From Brettanomyces bruxellensis (taxonomy: Eukaryota > Ascomycota > Pichiomycetes > Pichiales > Pichiaceae): a stretch of 64,000 nt of DNA. The position numbers were made by a program, and so were the translations under genes. Below are positions 60,167 through 64,000 of this stretch, in pieces. Where the stretch lies: assembly GCF_011074885.1 (NCBI RefSeq), contig NC_054690.1, positions 191,001-255,000 on the forward strand. The letters run 5' to 3'. A model generated the notes under the pieces. It ran no database searches, was not told the DNA's origin, and saw nothing but the letters and a program-made list of their open reading frames with translations. The number at the start of each line of letters is the position of its first letter. The first letter of the stretch is position 1.

Positions 60167-60802
60167 ATGACCGTAAACGACACTCAGATAGAAAATAGCC
60201 TCACTTGGGATGAGCTGATAGATGAACTTCAGAAAATTTTGGATGTTCCAAAGCATCTCCGTCCAGCTGAGATAGATCATGCCAAACTGCAAAGTTTGAT
60301 GGACAGATATAAATCTGATCGTAAGGATTGGGGAAAATATGCCTTACAAGAAAGCCACAAAGGGTACACCCGAAATGGAGTGATAAACTTTGGTGATAAC
60401 GCCAACCTGCTTATTCTAGTTTGGAATCCAAAAAAAGGTTCTGCAATCCATGACCATGCGGGAGCACACTGCATTATGAAAATCTTGGATGGAAGTTTGC
60501 AAGAAGAACTTTTCGACAATCCCCGAATCAAAGGCCAGGGAAACGAGGTGGTATGTTACGATAAGCATCCAATGAACAAGAATCAGAGCAGATATATCAA
60601 CGACTTGATAGGGGTCCATAGAGTCACCAATGTCGGTACAGTTCCGGCTGTCAGCCTCCACTTGTATACTCCTCCGTATGCAAAATTGTACGGATGTAAC
60701 ATCTATACGCAAGACGATGGGCATTCCTCGCATGTCGACATGTCGCGTCTTTATAGTTGGCAGGGTAAGGTTATAAACAATAAGTCGTATTCCACATGTT
60801 GA
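60167..60802 (+). CDS. CDO1: Cysteine dioxygenase
   Basis: Non-heme iron enzyme oxidising L-cysteine to cysteine sulfinate, controlling cysteine excess and supplying taurine/sulfite pathways. 211 residues, about 200 typical. Iron ligands HDH in SAIHDHAGAHCIMKIL and the third His in VSLHLYTPPY; the Cys of AHC and the Tyr of LHLY match the Cys-Tyr crosslink pair of the mammalian enzyme. No intron needed. Absent from S. cerevisiae but present in Candida (CDG1), where it is cysteine-induced. Its promoter carries repeated TGATCAC sites. It converges on the coiled-coil gene, 93 bases apart. Confidence 0.95.
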   Translation: MTVNDTQIENSLTWDELIDELQKILDVPKHLRPAEIDHAKLQSLMDRYKSDRKDWGKYALQESHKGYTRNGVINFGDNANLLILVWNPKKGSAIHDHAGAHCIMKILDGSLQEELFDNPRIKGQGNEVVCYDKHPMNKNQSRYINDLIGVHRVTNVGTVPAVSLHLYTPPYAKLYGCNIYTQDDGHSSHVDMSRLYSWQGKVINNKSYSTC

Positions 60803-60895
60803 AAAGCGCTTCTTTTCTCTTATAGAATTCATATATTGCCAATAGATGTCTTTTGCGTCCCAAGTATATACAACTAAAGCACTATTCTGTAATAA

Positions 60896-61810
60896 TCATA
60901 AGTTCCGCGTCTTTGCCGCCCAGTATTGAGCACGATCACTGTCTGCAGAGCCGTAAATATGCTTCAACTTGTTGTTTATCTTGATTTCAAGCTCGTATCT
61001 CTTTTTCTTCAGAGCTTCCCTCTTCTCGTGAAGCTTTTCGCGTGCAAACTTTAACTTTTTGTAATCTGTAGACTGCGCAAGAGGCGATCCCTCATATGTA
61101 TCCGGCATCAGCTCATCAACCACTTCAATTTCACGCCTGAGCTTGTTGATTTGAACCGTTAACTGTTTAAGCCCGCTTGTAAGTTCTTGAAGTTTTCTAT
61201 CTTCTTGTTTCAATGTGTTGTCTTTTCCCTCCTTGGTTTTAATTCCCGAAGAAATTTCTCGGTACGACTTGATTTTGGAGAAATCTGTCACTGTATCTTC
61301 ATTTTGTTTTGACGACCGCTTTGCAACCTTGATTTGTGGTGTTTCGTCTTTCTCCTTTGAAGAAAATGCTGCCGATGTACTTGCTGTGATTGAACTATCG
61401 TTCATATTGGAGTACTCCGAATTTTGAGAGTCAGCCGACGTATCATCCCCATTATTTGCAATTTGATCATTCGTGGAATCTGCAAAATCTGCCACTGAAC
61501 CACTGAATGTCTCATACTCAAGATCAAGACCCGAGGAATCTGGTTTACTTTGTAATTCGGAGGATGCCTCAGTGTTCGAACGATGTGTAATAGAAGGTTC
61601 AGGGCTCAGTTCTGGTGAGTCGGAAAAAGACTGGTTTTTGTCTAATTTCTTTGCAACCCGCTTCACCTGGCTTGACACGTCTGATAATGATACATCGTTC
61701 TCCTTAACCTTCAAAAGAGACTGTACCTGTGCAACCTCTTCTATTCCATCGTAGTTGTCTAAGTCTGGAGATGCCTCTGAGTTGCCTTCTAATTTATTTA
61801 CTCTGCTCAT
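60896..61810 (-). CDS. Coiled-coil protein of unknown function
   Basis: From the ATG at 61810 (the TTG at 61822 is ignored) the product has 304 residues. The first 180 are Ser/Asp/Asn-rich and disordered, with SP motifs (SFSDSPELSPEPS). The last 110 or so form a coiled coil (LQELTSGLKQLTVQINKLRR, then FAREKLHEKREALKKKRYEL), ending in a conserved-looking IYGSADSDRAQYWAAKTRNL. The clean coiled coil plus short C-terminal motif suggests a structural or adaptor protein. I could not name the family. Confidence 0.7.
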   Translation of the reverse strand: MSRVNKLEGNSEASPDLDNYDGIEEVAQVQSLLKVKENDVSLSDVSSQVKRVAKKLDKNQSFSDSPELSPEPSITHRSNTEASSELQSKPDSSGLDLEYETFSGSVADFADSTNDQIANNGDDTSADSQNSEYSNMNDSSITASTSAAFSSKEKDETPQIKVAKRSSKQNEDTVTDFSKIKSYREISSGIKTKEGKDNTLKQEDRKLQELTSGLKQLTVQINKLRREIEVVDELMPDTYEGSPLAQSTDYKKLKFAREKLHEKREALKKKRYELEIKINNKLKHIYGSADSDRAQYWAAKTRNL

Positions 61811-62687
61811 GATTGTAAGCAAATGGGAATCTAATTTGTATAGCTAGTGAGTGATGTGCTTGGTTTGGGATTGCAAAATTGTTGCTTAAACAGAAAATCG
61901 AAGAAATAAAGATGGATGCAGTTGAGGGAAGAGTTGGATCAATAAAAATAAATCAAGACGTAAAGCAGTAAATACGCAAACAATGGTGAAGGAGTTGATG
62001 TGCGAAAAAGATTCGCGTTTGCAGAAGGAAATCTAGCGGAGTAAAGGCAACCTCGTGAGTGAACGAAAAACTTTGAAAGAGGAAAAAGATACTGATGATG
62101 AAAAGAAGAAAAAAATAAAATAAGAGAAGGGAAACGCGTTATTCCCTATAATGAGAGCGTGAAATGGAAAAAGAGCGAGCGTGTTCCTGTTTTCATGAAA
62201 ATGTAATATGGTACTATACATCAGATTATGTAGTATTTCACAGGTCAAACAACTCAGAACACCAGAAGAAGCGAGTGTACGCACATAAGATCTGATAAAC
62301 GAAATATTTGTTTTATATTATAGAAAGTACAATGTTTATGGGTTATAAGTACTGGTTGTATATACCGAACAACTAACCAAATTTTTTACCCTGTGCCTGT
62401 CAGGCCCGACCCGGACCAACGTTGTTTTACTTCATTAAATTTTTTTTTTTTTTTTTTCTACTGCGACTCCAGCCGATACGGTAGCCTGAAAAACAATTGA
62501 GCCAAGATAAGTGAAAAATTCAGGAGTCTCCACACTATTTAATAATACTTGTAATGGATCCAGATTTTCACATATTCTTGGATTCAACGTGTGTTTCTGC
62601 ATCATACACCTGACCGCTTTTTCTTATTACCACTGAATTTATTCTTTCTTTTTCCGATCTAAGAGTATTCAAGTTGCCTTGGCTAAA
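61811..62687. other. Intergenic region
   Basis: 878 bases between two minus-strand genes: promoter of the coiled-coil gene and 3' flank of the wall-protein gene. AT-rich; an 18-T run at 62440-62457. No gene recognised. Confidence 0.5.
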
Positions 62688-63546
62688 TCAGCTCCGTGTT
62701 AGAGTAACAGTAGCAACAACCGAGGTGAGAGTCATCGTAGTGTAAGGGGTATCATCATCGTATGACTCTGTTTCGTCATCCTCTGCATAGTAGACGATAC
62801 ACACACCATTACCTGCCGTTTCTGTATAGTAAGGAGTGTACGAAACACTGTCTTCAGAATCGGAACTCGAAGGGAAGGAGTAGCTGACAGAAGCAGTCAC
62901 TTTCTGCACACCCGAGCTGCTCACAGGTGATGAAGTTATTGTAGAAGATGCGGAACTTGAAGTTGTGGACTGTGTGGACTGTGTGGATTGTGTGCTCGAC
63001 GTGGAGAATGCGGAGGATGTAGAATTTTCAGCAACGGTTGAGGCTGGAATCGAGCTTCCAAAGTCACTACCTGTACTGCTGTAATCGTAACTTTCCGTCT
63101 CTTCGGGACTGCTGTTTTCACTACTGGTTGCAGTTGCCTCTGAACTTGCTTCTGCTGGGTCGGTTGCAATTACAGCAGATTGTGTTGTTGTCGACTTTGC
63201 AACCGAAGAAACAGTGGTGATCTCACCATTTTGTAGCGTCTTTGTGGAGTAGTAAGTCTTTCGTCACAACATAGGTGGTGGCAGGTCTGATTGTCGAAGT
63301 ATAGACGACTTCAAGATATGTGCCATACTTGCCATCAACTGAAGTGGTCACGGTTTTATACCATGCACCAGCTGGCATGTCTGCAGTATCAATGTCTCTT
63401 CTTCCCAATCTGACTGCTTTACCTTCATCATTCCGGTAGTACATACCATCCAATTTATCTTCTTCATACCCATTCGGCTCAACTGGAGCTGCAAACACTT
63501 CGGCTAGAAGTGCCGAGCCCAAGAGAATGATGTTACTGAACTTCAT
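62688..63546 (-). CDS. Secreted Ser/Thr-rich cell-wall protein, frameshifted
   Basis: The start MKFSNIILLGSALLAEVFAA at 63546 is a signal peptide. The frame upstream of it (to 63675) is not needed. The mature part begins APVEPNGYEEDK, has a dibasic RR (Kex2-like), then AGAWYKTVTTSVDGKYGTYL and VVYTSTIRPATTYVVTK. The first frame stops after 63223. Removing one base near 63258 continues TYYSTKTLQNGEITTVSSV in another frame, through a Ser/Thr/Glu-rich middle, to GVQKVTASVSYSFPSSSDS and the end at 62688. About 285 residues in all, with no obvious GPI signal (ending VTLTRS). Resembles yeast covalently linked or secreted wall proteins; family not recognised. Confidence 0.72.
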
Positions 63547-64000
63547 TTTGTTATCAAAGATTATTGTCGTTGTCGGTGAAAGCAATTGCAAAAAATTATC
63601 GCTATATTTATGTACTTTAATGTGATCGTTGATAATCTTGTAGTAGTCTAACAGTTGGTTTGAGTCCTGGTTCAAGCAAAAGAATGAATGACTGTTTGAA
63701 TACTAATGTGACTTTGATTATAACTTGTTTGTTAAGGAAAATGAATGACTGATGTTGACGATAGCCGAAAAGGCCCTTTCAAGTCCCTTACTTCTGTTCT
63801 TTTCTTTCCTTGGGAAAAAAGTAATTTTGAGACATTATATATACGTCCCGGCCACCATCAAACTTAGTGGCAGTTAAAGTTGGCTGGCTTTTCCAAATTC
63901 CCTTTTCGAGAAAACAGGTGTTTCACTCTGGCCCCAATACAAGGGAATTAAAGGTAAAATAATATATTTTAAAACCTTTTTTCACATTGCTTCTTTATTT
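63547..64000. promoter_or_regulatory. Promoter of the secreted wall protein
   Basis: About 450 bases to the window end, containing a TATATA tract (63836-63842), no gene seen. Confidence 0.4.

Overview
The window is nuclear DNA of a budding yeast (Saccharomycotina). About 28 compact, mostly intronless genes lie on both strands and nearly all have clear yeast counterparts: VPS10, POP8, CRZ1, UBP1, DAL81, RPC11, NDL1, POP1, KIP2, a FLO11-type adhesin, PMR1, HCA4/DBP4, BCK1, MRPL49, PHS1, LCL2, SEN2. The one clear intron (in POP8) has a 5' GTAAGT and a perfect TACTAAC branch site. A CTG codon falls at a conserved leucine of the UBP1 catalytic domain, which suggests CUG is read as Leu. A cysteine dioxygenase, absent from Saccharomyces cerevisiae, and the AT-rich background fit a yeast outside the Saccharomycetaceae; a Pichiaceae relative is my guess, not a demonstration.

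Layout. 1-11 kb: 5' end of an unknown minus-strand gene, VPS10, POP8, a fungal conserved membrane protein and a putative mitochondrial protein. 12-25 kb: CRZ1, UBP1, two small genes, DAL81 and a DHA2 transporter; this stretch also holds two tandem-repeat fields, a dispersed repeat present twice, and two strikingly GC-rich transcription-factor genes. 25-35 kb: RPC11, a C2H2 protein, NDL1, POP1, KIP2. 35-40 kb: a 4.9-kb gene-free AT-rich tract with clustered dyads, directly upstream of the FLO11-like adhesin (39.9-42.5 kb). 43-62 kb: PMR1, HCA4, BCK1, MRPL49, PHS1, LCL2, SEN2, CDO1 and a coiled-coil protein. 62.7-63.5 kb: a secreted Ser/Thr-rich wall protein.

Shared functions. POP1 and POP8 (RNase P/MRP), RPC11 (RNA polymerase III) and SEN2 (tRNA splicing) all serve tRNA production. 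NDL1 and KIP2 belong to the dynein/microtubule plus-end pathway. CRZ1 and PMR1 belong to calcium homeostasis, and BCK1, the adhesin and the C-terminal wall protein to cell-wall biology.

The most unusual property of the window is that six or seven genes are each broken by one single-nucleotide frameshift while their reading continues perfectly in another frame. Five (probably six) behave like one missing base and one like one extra base. Residual assembly errors are the simplest explanation, but the sites are listed individually because a systematic -1 effect would be remarkable. No mobile element with coding capacity, tRNA, rRNA or CRISPR array was recognised.
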